A program made the position numbers and the translations under genes. The notes below the pieces were generated by a model that worked only from the letters and a program-made list of their open reading frames with translations, was not told the origin of the DNA and ran no database searches. Of a DNA stretch of 64,000 nucleotides, positions 24,868-33,467 are shown one piece after another (the first letter of the stretch is position 1; each line of letters begins with the position of its first letter). This stretch comes from Clostridiales bacterium (GTDB lineage: Bacteria > Bacillota > Clostridia > Oscillospirales > Butyricicoccaceae): positions 73,435 to 137,434 of the forward strand of contig JAHZFK010000001.1 of the NCBI GenBank assembly GCA_019421385.1, in the 5' to 3' direction.

Positions 24868-25192
24868 CTGTGTGCACCTCCATTACGCTCAAAAATTCCG
24901 AATAATTCTGTTCCAGCTCGGTAAAATGCAGCCGAAGCGCTGCAAGCGCGTCCTGTCCGCGTTCCATCTCTGCGCCTTGGGGCAAGGTGATGCGGATATG
25001 CGCGCCGTCATCCTCGATCAACGTATCGACCGGGATGCGCTGTACGTCAAACAGCAAAGCATGAGTTAACATGACCGCGCTGGAAATCGCCGCGCAAACG
25101 ATGTCCTCTCCCTCGTCCGCGTAGCCCGCGTGACCGAGGATATCCACCGAAAGGAGTTTGTCCCCCCGCGACGAAAATGTGACCTTCGTCAC
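24854..25192 (-). CDS. prp: Ribosomal-processing cysteine protease Prp
   Basis: Prp cleaves the N-terminal extension of bL27, an essential step in ribosome assembly in Firmicutes. The 112-residue protein has the family motif GHAGYADEGEDIVCAAISS, with catalytic His21 and Cys33. It lies between rplU and rpmA, four bases after the former and overlapping the latter by 14 bases, the conserved arrangement. The presence of the cleavable extension in the neighbouring bL27 confirms the assignment. Confidence 0.95.
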   Translation of the reverse strand: MTKVTFSSRGDKLLSVDILGHAGYADEGEDIVCAAISSAVMLTHALLFDVQRIPVDTLIEDDGAHIRITLPQGAEMERGQDALAALRLHFTELEQNYSEFLSVMEVHTDAED

Positions 25193-25196
25193 TGCC

Positions 25197-25508
25197 TTAC
25201 GCCTTGATGGACGCGATGGTCACCTTGGTGTACGGCTGACGATGGCCCTGACGCTTGCGGTAACCCTTCTTGGGCTTCATCTTGAAGATGTTGATCTTCT
25301 TGCCCTTGCCGGTCTTCTCAACCGTGCCGGTTACAGCAGCGCCGGAAACGTAAGGAGCGCCGACGGTCAGCGAGTCGCCCTCGCCTACGGCCAGAACCTC
25401 CTCAAACGTAACGGTCGCGCCGTCCTCTACGCCGAGCTTCTCCACGTAGATCACGTCGCCCTCAGATACCTTGTACTGCTTGCCGCCAGTTTTCAAAATG
25501 GCATACAT
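25197..25508 (-). CDS. rplU: Ribosomal protein bL21
   Basis: The 103-residue protein is the large-subunit protein bL21, which contacts 23S rRNA. The start MYAILKTGGKQYKVSEGDVI and the C-terminal KKGYRKRQGHRQPYT are characteristic. The ATG at 25508 gives the family length and follows a GAGAGGG site; a longer upstream reading would include leader RNA. It is the first gene of rplU-prp-rpmA-obgE, with a strong promoter about 100 bases upstream. Confidence 0.97.
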   Translation of the reverse strand: MYAILKTGGKQYKVSEGDVIYVEKLGVEDGATVTFEEVLAVGEGDSLTVGAPYVSGAAVTGTVEKTGKGKKINIFKMKPKKGYRKRQGHRQPYTKVTIASIKA

Positions 25509-25609
25509 GTTGGTTTTCCCTCTCTTTCGTTGTAGAGTCACGCTTGGCACGGCGGCGACCGGGAATCGGGCGCACTTAACAAAAGCCAATGCACAATGCG
25601 GCTTTTAGT
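25509..25609 (-). promoter_or_regulatory. Leader RNA of rplU (L21-leader candidate)
   Basis: About 95 transcribed bases precede rplU. On the minus strand it holds AAAAGCCGCATTGTGC and GCATTGGCTTTT-like segments that can pair, then a G/C-rich part. Firmicute rplU mRNAs often carry an L21 leader that binds the protein product. The match was not verified against a covariance model. Confidence 0.3.
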
Positions 25610-25649
25610 AGCATAACACAAGCGGCAGGACTATGTCAAGTCCTGCCGC
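25610..25649 (-). promoter_or_regulatory. Promoter of rplU operon embedded in a hairpin
   Basis: On the minus strand TTGACA (25634-25639) and TATGCT (25610-25615) are spaced by 18 bases. The -35 box lies in the loop of a perfect ten-base-pair inverted repeat, GCGGCAGGAC (25622-25631) with GTCCTGCCGC (25640-25649). The repeat is also placed to end transcripts of the upstream minus-strand gene. Confidence 0.65.
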
Positions 25650-25663
25650 ACATTTTTTGCTTT

Positions 25664-26323
25664 TTATGCAAAGAAACTCGCTACAAAGGCATACATACCG
25701 CTCGGCACGGTGGTTGCGCTGCCGGTGGCGGCGCGATCCATGCTGACAAAGCCCTTGTCGCCCTCTGCCAGACCAATCACGCGGTCAGAGAACAGCACCC
25801 AGCAGGTGCAGGCGGGCGCATCCCCCTCCACCACGGTATACCCTTCCGCGTTGTCACGGTAAGCGGTCAGCTTGTCCTGTAAATACCCAGCGGGCACACT
25901 CAGATACTGGTACTGCGAACCGGTGCTGCGCACCACATACACACCCTCGGTCAGCTGCGGGATCAAGGCGTTCAAGTCCTCAGTCTGCGCCGTTGTCGGG
26001 TCGGGCAAAGCAGCCGTCAGCCCAGCAAGCATGGTCTGGTTATCCTGTGTCAGGGTATTCACCTGCGCAGACAGCGTGTTCTTTTCGCCGTTTAATGTTT
26101 CAATCTGCTTATTCAGTTCGTCAATTTTGCCGCCGCGCGACAAAAACAGAATGAAAAACAGCAGCGCCAACAGGAAAAATACCAGCACCGCAATGCAAAG
26201 CAGCATACGGTAGTTGAGCTTGATCGGCTTTGCGGACGAACGGCGGCGTTCCGCAGTCCGTTCCATGGGAGCACCTGCAATGCGGTCTCCGATCCGGTGT
26301 CCGGATGATCTTCTATCGCTCAT
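25664..26323 (-). CDS. Bitopic membrane protein with coiled coil, function unknown
   Basis: The 219-residue protein has a basic N-terminal region (about 1-38), one strong membrane segment (about 40-62, LLCIAVLVFFLLALLFFILF), a short coiled coil (about 66-100, IDELNKQIETLNGEKNTLSA) and an extracytoplasmic C-terminal domain of about 110 residues with no recognised family. The layout resembles FtsL/DivIC-like or septal accessory proteins only in outline; no motif supports that. The ATG at 26323 overlaps the rpiA stop codon by one base (TGATG), so it is translationally coupled to rpiA. No function is proposed. Confidence 0.75.
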   Translation of the reverse strand: MSDRRSSGHRIGDRIAGAPMERTAERRRSSAKPIKLNYRMLLCIAVLVFFLLALLFFILFLSRGGKIDELNKQIETLNGEKNTLSAQVNTLTQDNQTMLAGLTAALPDPTTAQTEDLNALIPQLTEGVYVVRSTGSQYQYLSVPAGYLQDKLTAYRDNAEGYTVVEGDAPACTCWVLFSDRVIGLAEGDKGFVSMDRAATGSATTVPSGMYAFVASFFA

Positions 26324-27000
26324 CACTTTGTGGGGTTCTCGATGACCTTGACCTCGCCCGAAGCGCAGCCCACGATCATCCGTTTGCACATATTCAGGAA
26401 CAGACCGTGCTCCAGCACGCCGAGCATGCCGGTCAGCTTGCTGTAAACGTCCTGAATATCAAAGCCCGCGCCAAGGTGCAGATCGGCAATGAAGTTGCCG
26501 TTATCGGTGACAAAGGTCTTGCCGTCGCGCACACGCAGCACAGGATTAAAACCATACTCCGCCATTTTGGCCATCGCCTGCTTGGAGCCATACTGTGCGA
26601 TCTCAACCGGCAGATGGAACGCGCCGATCTTGTCGACCAGCTTGCTTTCATCCATAATCCAGATGACTTCCTTGGCCAGCGTCGCCACAACCTTTTCGCG
26701 GTACAGCGCGCCGCCGCCGCCCTTGATGGCGTTAAACTGCGGGTCGATCTCATCGACGCCGTCAATCGAGATATCCACATGATCGACTTCATCAATCGTC
26801 AGCAGCGGAATGCCCAGCTCACGCGCCTGCGCTTCCGTCGCCTTGGAGGTCGGGATCGCCTGAATCTTCAGGCCGTTCTTAACCATTTCGCCCACGGCAT
26901 TGACCATATGATAAGCAGTCGAGCCGGTGCCCAGACCAACGACCATACCGTCTTTCACATATGTAGCGGCCTTGTCGCCAGCCAGCTTTTTCATATCCAT
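26323..27000 (-). CDS. rpiA: Ribose-5-phosphate isomerase A
   Basis: RpiA interconverts ribose 5-phosphate and ribulose 5-phosphate in the pentose phosphate pathway. The 225-residue enzyme shows the GLGTGSTAYH phosphate loop, IDGVDEID with catalytic acid residues, KGGGGAL and the base-carrying DESK loop. Length and start agree with the family, and an AGGGAGG site precedes the ATG. It has its own promoter and is followed by the coupled membrane protein gene. Confidence 0.97.
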   Translation of the reverse strand: MDMKKLAGDKAATYVKDGMVVGLGTGSTAYHMVNAVGEMVKNGLKIQAIPTSKATEAQARELGIPLLTIDEVDHVDISIDGVDEIDPQFNAIKGGGGALYREKVVATLAKEVIWIMDESKLVDKIGAFHLPVEIAQYGSKQAMAKMAEYGFNPVLRVRDGKTFVTDNGNFIADLHLGAGFDIQDVYSKLTGMLGVLEHGLFLNMCKRMIVGCASGEVKVIENPTK

Positions 27001-27056
27001 TGTTTTTTCCTCCCTGCCGTCCGCGCCGGAGGTGTTCCGGCAGTCTTATTACTTTT

Positions 27057-27085
27057 ATTATAATGGCGCTATCAAAAAAGGTCAA
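27057..27085 (-). promoter_or_regulatory. Promoter of rpiA
   Basis: On the minus strand TTGACC (27080-27085) and a perfect TATAAT (27057-27062) are spaced by 17 bases, about 57 bases before the start. Confidence 0.82.
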
Positions 27086-27111
27086 TCTTTTCCGTGCAAA
27101 AGCAGCGCAGT

Positions 27112-27963
27112 TTATGCGCGGTTTTGCAGCTTTGCAGCCTTGAGCGTGTTTTTCATCAGCATGGTGATGGTCATGGGGCCTGCGCCGCCGGGTACAGGCG
27201 TCATAAAGGATGCCTTTTCCGCCACTGCGGGATCAACGTCGCCGCAAACCTTGCCCTCAGCGTTGCGGTTGATGCCCACGTCGATAACGACCGCGCCTTC
27301 CTTGACCATATCGGGCGTAATAAAGCCCGCCTTGCCGATCGCTGCGACCAGAATGTCCGCACGGCGGCAAACTGCCGCAAGATCCTGCGTGCGGCTGTGG
27401 CAGATGGTCACCGTGCCGTGATGGTGCAGCAGCAACATGCTCATCGGCTTGCCGACAATGTTCGACCGGCCAATGACCACGCATTCCTTGCCCTTGGGGT
27501 CGATGCCGTACTCGTCGAGCAGCTCCATCACGCCTGCGGGCGTGCACGGCACAAAATCGAAGTCACCGGTCATGATTTTGCCGACATTGACCGGATGAAA
27601 CGCATCGACATCCTTTTTCGGGTCGATCGCGTCAATGACTGCCTGCTCGGAAATGTGCTTCGGCACAGGCATCTGACACAGGATGCCCGAAATCTGCGGG
27701 CTTTCGTTGAGCTGCGCGATCAGGCCGAGCAGTTCTTCCTGCGTCGTTTCCGCAGGCAGCGCGTACTTTTCGCTGTAAATGCCACACTCCGCACACGCCT
27801 TTTCCTTATTGCGGACATAGATTTCGCTCGCCGGATCATTGCCCACGATGATGACCGCGAGACCGGGCGTGATGCCTTGCTTTTTCAGCGCCTCGGTCTC
27901 CTCCAGAATGCTGCCGCGCACCTTGGCCGACAGCGCCTTACCGTCCATTCTTACTGCACTCAC
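27112..27963 (-). CDS. folD: Bifunctional methylenetetrahydrofolate dehydrogenase/cyclohydrolase
   Basis: FolD oxidises 5,10-methylene-THF to methenyl-THF with NADP and hydrolyses it to 10-formyl-THF, feeding purine and formyl-methionine synthesis. The 283-residue enzyme shows YVRNKEKACAECGI with the catalytic lysine region, ILCQMPVPKHI, the segment PCTPAGVMELL, and the nucleotide loop VIGRSNIVGKP. The C-terminal PGGAGPMTITML is canonical. It overlaps the end of lgt by four bases (ATGA), so it lies in the same operon as lgt and probably the M16-type genes. Confidence 0.97.
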   Translation of the reverse strand: MSAVRMDGKALSAKVRGSILEETEALKKQGITPGLAVIIVGNDPASEIYVRNKEKACAECGIYSEKYALPAETTQEELLGLIAQLNESPQISGILCQMPVPKHISEQAVIDAIDPKKDVDAFHPVNVGKIMTGDFDFVPCTPAGVMELLDEYGIDPKGKECVVIGRSNIVGKPMSMLLLHHHGTVTICHSRTQDLAAVCRRADILVAAIGKAGFITPDMVKEGAVVIDVGINRNAEGKVCGDVDPAVAEKASFMTPVPGGAGPMTITMLMKNTLKAAKLQNRA

Positions 27964-28898
27964 GATTGAGTTCCCCCTTCATTTTCTGTCTGTTGTTCGG
28001 GCTTGGCTGCCACGTTTTCCCCTTTATTCGCAGTCGTCTCTGCTGTTGCAGTTTTTTCCGCCTGCGCAGCGGACGCGTCCTGCACTGGTTCCGCCTGAGA
28101 CGGCACATAAAACGCCTTGGCAACCTTCAGGCGGTTGTACTTGCGCACCAGCAGCGCGACCGCCACAATGCAGCTGATTGCAGCCAGCACCTGCGAAACG
28201 CGCAGCGTGCCGATATACAGGCTGTCCGTGCGCAGCCCCTCGATCCACGCGCGGCCAAGGCCGTACCACGCGACATACAGCAGCGCCATCTCGCCCGGGA
28301 ATTTGCGCTTTTTTGAGTAGAAATGCAGCGCAATGAAGCCCACCAGATTCCAGACCGATTCATACAAAAAGGTGGGATGCACCGCCGCCGCACCGTCGAT
28401 CGACATGCCCCAAGGCAGGTCGGTCGGGCCACCGTACGCTTCCGCATTGACAAAGTTGCCCCAGCGGCCGATACACTGGCCGATCAGTAGTCCAAAGGCC
28501 GCCAGATCGCACAAGCTGACAAACGAGAGCTTTTTGACGCGGCTGTAAATATACAGCGCGATCACTACGCCAATCACCGCGCCGTAAATGGCAATGCCGC
28601 CGTTCCAGACTGCGATGATCTCGTTCGGGTGCTGGCTGTAGTAGTCCCACTCAAAGATAACATAATAAATGCGTGCGCAGATGATGCCAACCGGCACGCA
28701 GATAATCAGACAATCCATGAGATTATCCGAAGTTGCGCCGAATTCCTTGACACGGGCGTTCACATACAGCGCCGCCAGCACAAAGCCGATACAGATGATG
28801 ATGCCGTACCAGTAGATATCCTTACCGAAAATATTAGCCGCGACGCGGTTGATCTGAAAATCCAGCCCGAGCGCCGGGAAAGAGATTGCATGTTCCAT
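27960..28898 (-). CDS. lgt: Prolipoprotein diacylglyceryl transferase with C-terminal tail
   Basis: Lgt adds diacylglycerol from phosphatidylglycerol to the lipobox cysteine of prolipoproteins in the membrane. The 312-residue protein has seven membrane segments. The signature GRWGNFVNAEAYGG, with the essential Arg/Asn region, and GGIAIYGAVIG are present. After the last segment there is an unusual polar tail of about 45 residues rich in Ala, Glu, Thr and Gln, ending EGGTQS, which standard Lgt lacks. The gene is 29 bases after the ymfH homologue and overlaps folD by four bases. One likely client, the small lipoprotein at 13550, is in this window. Confidence 0.95.
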   Translation of the reverse strand: MEHAISFPALGLDFQINRVAANIFGKDIYWYGIIICIGFVLAALYVNARVKEFGATSDNLMDCLIICVPVGIICARIYYVIFEWDYYSQHPNEIIAVWNGGIAIYGAVIGVVIALYIYSRVKKLSFVSLCDLAAFGLLIGQCIGRWGNFVNAEAYGGPTDLPWGMSIDGAAAVHPTFLYESVWNLVGFIALHFYSKKRKFPGEMALLYVAWYGLGRAWIEGLRTDSLYIGTLRVSQVLAAISCIVAVALLVRKYNRLKVAKAFYVPSQAEPVQDASAAQAEKTATAETTANKGENVAAKPEQQTENEGGTQS

Positions 28899-28927
28899 GA
28901 TGTTTGCTTCCTTTGCTGTCGAAATCT

Positions 28928-30190
28928 TTATTGAGGCAAAACGACCGACATGGAAGATCGGTCGCGCTGCGCCCAGCGCGCGAATACCGCCTGCACATCC
29001 TGCGGTGCGATGGTGTCAAACAGGGCAGCGAAATCCGCGTAATGCTCCCCCGCAAACAGAGCGGTTGCTTCCTGCCGCGCATACGCCTCCGGTACGTCCA
29101 GCACACGCAGATACAGGCCGTACATTGCTTTTTTCATGCGGTCAAATAGCGATTTTTCTACGCCTTCGCGCGCCAGACGCGCGGTTTCACCCTCGATTGC
29201 TGCGCGGGCGGCTTCCGGATCGCGGCTCTCGCCGCCGAGCAGCGCCATCGCCCCCTCCGGAATGAGCATATAATCCGTATCAAAATCACGGCCGATCAGC
29301 CGCTTTTCGTACAGCTCGGCATACAGCGGCGCAGTGTCGCCGCACAGGATGCGCACTGCCAACTCGCCCAGCAGCGTGCGGCGCAGACGGCTCTCGCCCG
29401 CTTCCAGCGGGATATCCTTAAAGCCCAGCATGAACTGCGGCCGCGACACCGGCATCTTCCGCGTGACCGTCAGCTCGCTGACCGCATCGCGGCGCTCGCC
29501 ATAATGCCGCTCCCCGATCTCGGGCGCGTCCACCGGCGAATACTGCGCCGCCATGCGGCAGACTTCGTCAAAATCCACCGTGCCGCAGACGATCAGCACC
29601 ATGTTTTTCGGGCTGTAAAACGCGCGGTGGCAGGTGTAAAGCACCTCAGGTGTGATGCGCGCGATGCTCTCCACGCTGCCCGCGATCGGCACGCGCACCG
29701 GATGATTGCGGTACATCCCCTGGAGCGCGCCGCAGAACAGCTGCCACCCCGGCGTATCGTCCATCATGCCGATTTCCTGCCCGATGATGCCGCGCTCCTT
29801 GGCGACATTTTCCTCGGTGAAATACGGCGTAAACACGAATTTGAGCAGGATTTCGAGGTTTTCCTCAAAGCGCTCGGTGCAGGAAAAGTGATAAGCCGTC
29901 ATCGTGTGGCTGGTGAACGCATTGGGACTTGCGCCTGTGCGCGCAAACTTTTGCAGCGCATTGCCGTCCTCGTCCTCGAACATCTTATGCTCGAGAAAAT
30001 GCGCCACACCCGCTGGCGTATCATAGCGCGTCCCTTCCAGCGTAAAGGACGCATCAACTGAACCAAAATTGGTTGCGAGGATTGCAAACGTCTTACCGAA
30101 GCCCTCTTTGGGCAGATAGCATACACGCAAACCGTTTTCCAGCGCGCGCTCCTCTGCGCGCTCGCGCAGGGCGGTCCAAACCTTACTCAT
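28928..30190 (-). CDS. M16 peptidase homologue with intact zinc motif (YmfH-type)
   Basis: The 420-residue protein is an M16-family peptidase. The inverted zinc motif is present (HFLEHKMFEDE), and the second glutamate region (ERGIIGQEIGMMDD) is in place, so it can be catalytic. It is the partner of the next gene upstream, which lacks the motif, as in B. subtilis YmfH/YmfF, a pair also annotated as associated with EF-P 5-aminopentanol modification. The substrate is not known. It overlaps its partner by four bases and is followed by lgt. Confidence 0.9.
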   Translation of the reverse strand: MSKVWTALRERAEERALENGLRVCYLPKEGFGKTFAILATNFGSVDASFTLEGTRYDTPAGVAHFLEHKMFEDEDGNALQKFARTGASPNAFTSHTMTAYHFSCTERFEENLEILLKFVFTPYFTEENVAKERGIIGQEIGMMDDTPGWQLFCGALQGMYRNHPVRVPIAGSVESIARITPEVLYTCHRAFYSPKNMVLIVCGTVDFDEVCRMAAQYSPVDAPEIGERHYGERRDAVSELTVTRKMPVSRPQFMLGFKDIPLEAGESRLRRTLLGELAVRILCGDTAPLYAELYEKRLIGRDFDTDYMLIPEGAMALLGGESRDPEAARAAIEGETARLAREGVEKSLFDRMKKAMYGLYLRVLDVPEAYARQEATALFAGEHYADFAALFDTIAPQDVQAVFARWAQRDRSSMSVVLPQ

Positions 30191-31482
30191 TGCGCCGCCC
30201 CCTTCATAAAGTATACCGTGTCGAGTGCGGTCGCCTGCGCCGCAGCAACAATGCGCGCGCGGTCAACCGCCTGTACCTGTGCAATGCGCTCCTCTGCCGA
30301 CACCATCGTACCGGCGGCGGCCTGTCCGAGCCAATAGCGTTCGAGCGTCAGCGGATCGTCCAGCATCGCGCCCCAGTTGGTGGTCAGCGTGCGGCGTGCG
30401 CCGTCGATCTCCGCGTCCGTGATGTCCCCTTCGCGGCAAGCGTCCAGCTGGCGCAGGATCTCATCCCGCGCGACTGTAAACTTATTGTTTTCGATGCCGG
30501 AGTTCACCATCATAATGCCCTTGGGCGCGATAAACTGCGCGCTTGCATAATAGCAGAGCGACTGCTTTTCGCGCACGTTCAAAAACAGCTTGGAACTGGT
30601 CGAGCCGCCGTACAGCGTCTGGAACATCCAATACGCCGCCGCGTCCCCGCCGGTCAGGCTCGCCCCGCCCGTGCGGAAGCCGATCGAAAGTTTGCCCTGT
30701 GTGACCGCTTCCTCCTCGACGATCTCACGCGCCGCCCCTGCGGGCTGCGCCAGCACACGGGTCGCGGACAGCACGCCCGCACCGGTGCGTTCCTGCGCCA
30801 GCGGCGTTTCCGCGAACAGCCGTCCAACCGTTTCGGGCGCAAGCGGCCCGCAGTAGAACAGCTCGAGCTGTGCTTCCTCCAGCGCGCGGCAGTAAGCTGC
30901 ATACAGCTTTCGCTCGGTGATTTTCTCCGCCTGCTCTTTGGTGCCGTACACCGGCTGGCCATATGGCTCGTCCGCACACATCAGCTGCGTCAAGCGCATC
31001 GGCGCCCACGAGCGCGGGTCGTTTTTCAGCGCCGCAATGCGGTCAATCAGGTTTTCGCGCTCGCCCGCTGTGTAATCCGGGCAGAATACGCCCTCCTGCG
31101 TGTACGGGTCGCACAGCAGTTCAGCCAACAGACGAATCACGCCCGCGGTCAGGCCATTCGCGCCCGGCGCGCAGCTTTCGTCAATGCAGTCGGACAAAAA
31201 GCCCACTGCCAAATGCTCCCCTTCTTTACGCACAACCGCTTCGATGCGCGCGCCGTACAGCTCGTCCAGCTCTGCGCCGATCGCGCGCAGATCGGGCAAA
31301 CGCTTAGTCCCGCGCCGCAGCACATGCGGCAGACAGGCGCGCAGCGCCGCATCCGGCCCGCCCAGCGGCAGCAGCAGCACCGCCCGCAAAACCGCACGCT
31401 TGAATTTCGGCGTGGTCACGCAGGTGAGGTTCACCCCCGCGGCCAGCTTTTTCCGCGTCACTTGTTGCATGTTTTCCCTCAT
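30187..31482 (-). CDS. M16 peptidase-like protein without zinc motif (YmfF-type)
   Basis: The 431-residue protein has the M16 fold but no HxxEH motif; the corresponding region reads HVLRRGTKRLPD. It is therefore a non-catalytic partner of the YmfH-type protease encoded next. Segments such as GARIEAVVRKEGEHLA and the C-terminal GGSTSSKLFLNVREKQSL are typical of M16. The ATG at 31482 is preceded by a weak site (GGAA); the promoter is about 30 bases upstream. It heads a probable operon ymfF-ymfH-lgt-folD. The pair may act as a heterodimer, by family precedent. Confidence 0.9.
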   Translation of the reverse strand: MRENMQQVTRKKLAAGVNLTCVTTPKFKRAVLRAVLLLPLGGPDAALRACLPHVLRRGTKRLPDLRAIGAELDELYGARIEAVVRKEGEHLAVGFLSDCIDESCAPGANGLTAGVIRLLAELLCDPYTQEGVFCPDYTAGERENLIDRIAALKNDPRSWAPMRLTQLMCADEPYGQPVYGTKEQAEKITERKLYAAYCRALEEAQLELFYCGPLAPETVGRLFAETPLAQERTGAGVLSATRVLAQPAGAAREIVEEEAVTQGKLSIGFRTGGASLTGGDAAAYWMFQTLYGGSTSSKLFLNVREKQSLCYYASAQFIAPKGIMMVNSGIENNKFTVARDEILRQLDACREGDITDAEIDGARRTLTTNWGAMLDDPLTLERYWLGQAAAGTMVSAEERIAQVQAVDRARIVAAAQATALDTVYFMKGAAQ

Positions 31483-31509
31483 TTCCGGAAAGATTTTTCC
31501 ATGGACATT

Positions 31510-31538
31510 ATTATAGCATCATTGAGAGTATGACGCAA
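31510..31538 (-). promoter_or_regulatory. Promoter of the ymfF-ymfH-lgt-folD unit
   Basis: On the minus strand TTGCGT (31533-31538) and a perfect TATAAT (31510-31515) are spaced by 17 bases. Confidence 0.65.
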
Positions 31539-31583
31539 ACGAAGATTATGTGAACAAAATCCGTTTTCTCCGCTATTTTTCCC

Positions 31584-31612
31584 TTGACACCGCGGCAATT
31601 ATACGGTAGAAT
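31584..31612 (+). promoter_or_regulatory. Promoter of the ylxM-ffh operon
   Basis: A perfect TTGACA (31584-31589) and TAGAAT (31607-31612) are spaced by 17 bases. Confidence 0.85.
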
Positions 31613-31666
31613 AGTCACGTTCGATGTAAAGGCGAAACACTTTACACTATTCAGGGAGGCCCGCCG

Positions 31667-32038
31667 ATGAAAGGCAAACCGCTCGAAATGAGCCTGCTGT
31701 TCGACTTTTACGGCGAGACGCTCACGGAAAAACAGCGCGAGCTGTTCGACCTGTATTATAATGAAGACCTTTCGCTGGCCGAGATCGCCGAACATGCGGG
31801 CATCACCCGTCAGGGGGTGCGCGACAGCATCAAGCGCGCGGAACACGCGCTGCGCGAGATGGAGGAAAAGCTCGGTCTGGTCGCCCGTTATGGCGGCACC
31901 GAACGGTGCGCGGAGGAGCTTACACAGCAGGTCACAGCGCTTTCCGCGCTCAACGCCGACAAACTGCACAGCCGCGAAGCGGAGGATATCCTCTCCCGCA
32001 TGACGGTGCTGCTCGAACAGCTCAGGCAGGAGGCTTAA
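31667..32038 (+). CDS. ylxM: YlxM family HTH protein associated with SRP
   Basis: The 123-residue protein has a sigma-70 region-4-like helix-turn-helix (LTEKQRELFDLYYNEDLSLA, then AEHAGITRQGVRDSIKRAE). YlxM is encoded next to ffh in Firmicutes and is thought to act with the signal recognition particle. The ATG at 31667 follows AGGGAGG. It is the first gene of the operon and ends one base before the ffh start codon, which suggests coupling. Confidence 0.93.
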   Translation: MKGKPLEMSLLFDFYGETLTEKQRELFDLYYNEDLSLAEIAEHAGITRQGVRDSIKRAEHALREMEEKLGLVARYGGTERCAEELTQQVTALSALNADKLHSREAEDILSRMTVLLEQLRQEA

Positions 32039-32039
32039 T

Positions 32040-33401
32040 ATGGCATTTGAAGGCCTTACCGAAAAAATTTCATCCGCATTCAAGCACCTGCGCAGCAAAG
32101 GACGGCTGACCGAGGCCGATATCAAGGAGGCAATGCGTGAGATCCGCATGGCGCTCCTCGAAGCTGACGTCAACTTCAAGGTTGCCAAGGACTTCATCAA
32201 GGCGGTCACTGAAAAGGCGACCGACGCGGAGATCCTCGAAAGCCTGTCCCCGACCCAGCAGGTCATCAAAATTGTAAACGAAGAGCTGATTGCGCTGCTT
32301 GGCGGCCAGACCACCCGTCTGACCATCTCGCCCAACCCGCCCACCATCGTCATGATGGCAGGCTTGCAGGGCGCGGGCAAGACCACCAACTGCGCTAAGC
32401 TTGCCGCGCTCCTGCGCAAGCAGCAGCAGCGGCGTCCGCTGCTCGTCGCGTGTGACGTATACCGTCCCGCGGCAATCGACCAGTTAAAGGTCGTTGGTCG
32501 TCAACTGGACATTCCGGTGTTCGACGAGGGGCAGGGCGATCCGGTCGAGATCGCAAAGCACGGCGTGGACTACGCCCGCAAAAACGGCTTCGATTTGGTG
32601 TTCCTTGACACCGCAGGCCGTCTGCACATCGACGAAAAGCTGATGGACGAGCTGAAAACCATCAAGGCGGAAGTCAAACCCACTGAGATCATTCTGGTCG
32701 TTGACGCAATGACCGGTCAGGACGCGGTCACTGTCGCGCAGACCTTTAATGAGGCACTCGGCATCGACGGCGTACTGATGAGTAAGATGGACGGCGACGC
32801 CCGCGGCGGCGCAGCCCTCTCGGTCAAGGCGGTCACCGGCAAGCCGATCAAGTTCATCGGCACGGGCGAAAAGCTCGACAACATCGAGCCGTTCCATCCC
32901 GACCGTATGGCAAGCCGCATCCTCGGCATGGGCGACGTGCTGACCCTGATCGAAAAGGCGCAGGAGTCTTTCGACCAGAAGCAGGCCGCTGAAACCGCAA
33001 AGAAGATGATGGCCGGCAAGCTGACGCTGACCGACTTTTATCAGCAGATCCAACAGATGAAGAACATGGGTTCGATGGAAGAAATGCTCGGCATGTTGCC
33101 GGGTGTGGACGCAAAAGCCCTCGCCGGTGCAAAAATCGACGAAAAGCAGATGGCGCACACCGAAGCCATCATCCAATCCATGACACCCAAGGAGCGGGAT
33201 AACCCCTCCATCATCAATTTCTCGCGCAAAAAGCGCATCGCGGCGGGCTGCGGCCTGTCGATCGAGCAGGTCAACAAGCTGCTCAAGCAGTTTGAGGCCA
33301 TGCAGAAGATGACCAAGCAGCTTTCCGGCCTTGCCCGCGGCGGCAAAGGCAAAAAGCGCCGCGGTTTTCCCGGTCTTGGCGGCCTGAAACTGCCGTTCTG
33401 A
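32040..33401 (+). CDS. ffh: Signal recognition particle protein Ffh
   Basis: Ffh binds signal sequences and the SRP RNA and targets ribosomes to the membrane through FtsY. The 453-residue protein has the N domain (1-90), the GTPase G domain with GLQGAGKTTNCAKLAA, DTAGRLHID and SKMDGDARGGAAL, and a methionine-rich M domain (about 300-440, with KNMGSMEEMLGMLPG and the SGCGLSIEQVNKLL-like RNA-binding segment). It is co-transcribed with ylxM and rpsP. No SRP RNA gene was found in the window. Confidence 0.98.
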   Translation: MAFEGLTEKISSAFKHLRSKGRLTEADIKEAMREIRMALLEADVNFKVAKDFIKAVTEKATDAEILESLSPTQQVIKIVNEELIALLGGQTTRLTISPNPPTIVMMAGLQGAGKTTNCAKLAALLRKQQQRRPLLVACDVYRPAAIDQLKVVGRQLDIPVFDEGQGDPVEIAKHGVDYARKNGFDLVFLDTAGRLHIDEKLMDELKTIKAEVKPTEIILVVDAMTGQDAVTVAQTFNEALGIDGVLMSKMDGDARGGAALSVKAVTGKPIKFIGTGEKLDNIEPFHPDRMASRILGMGDVLTLIEKAQESFDQKQAAETAKKMMAGKLTLTDFYQQIQQMKNMGSMEEMLGMLPGVDAKALAGAKIDEKQMAHTEAIIQSMTPKERDNPSIINFSRKKRIAAGCGLSIEQVNKLLKQFEAMQKMTKQLSGLARGGKGKKRRGFPGLGGLKLPF

Positions 33402-33413
33402 CCCCTAAATGGT

Positions 33414-33431
33414 TTGTAAAGAAATTTACAA
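33414..33431. promoter_or_regulatory. Perfect inverted repeat before rpsP
   Basis: TTGTAAAGAAATTTACAA has seven-base arms around four central bases. It lies 13 bases after ffh and 36 bases before rpsP. It could be an RNA hairpin, or a DNA site similar in shape to Rex operators. Its role is unknown. Confidence 0.4.
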
Positions 33432-33467
33432 TAGATCAATTTCTATTTCAGAGGAGGTGAATCATCC

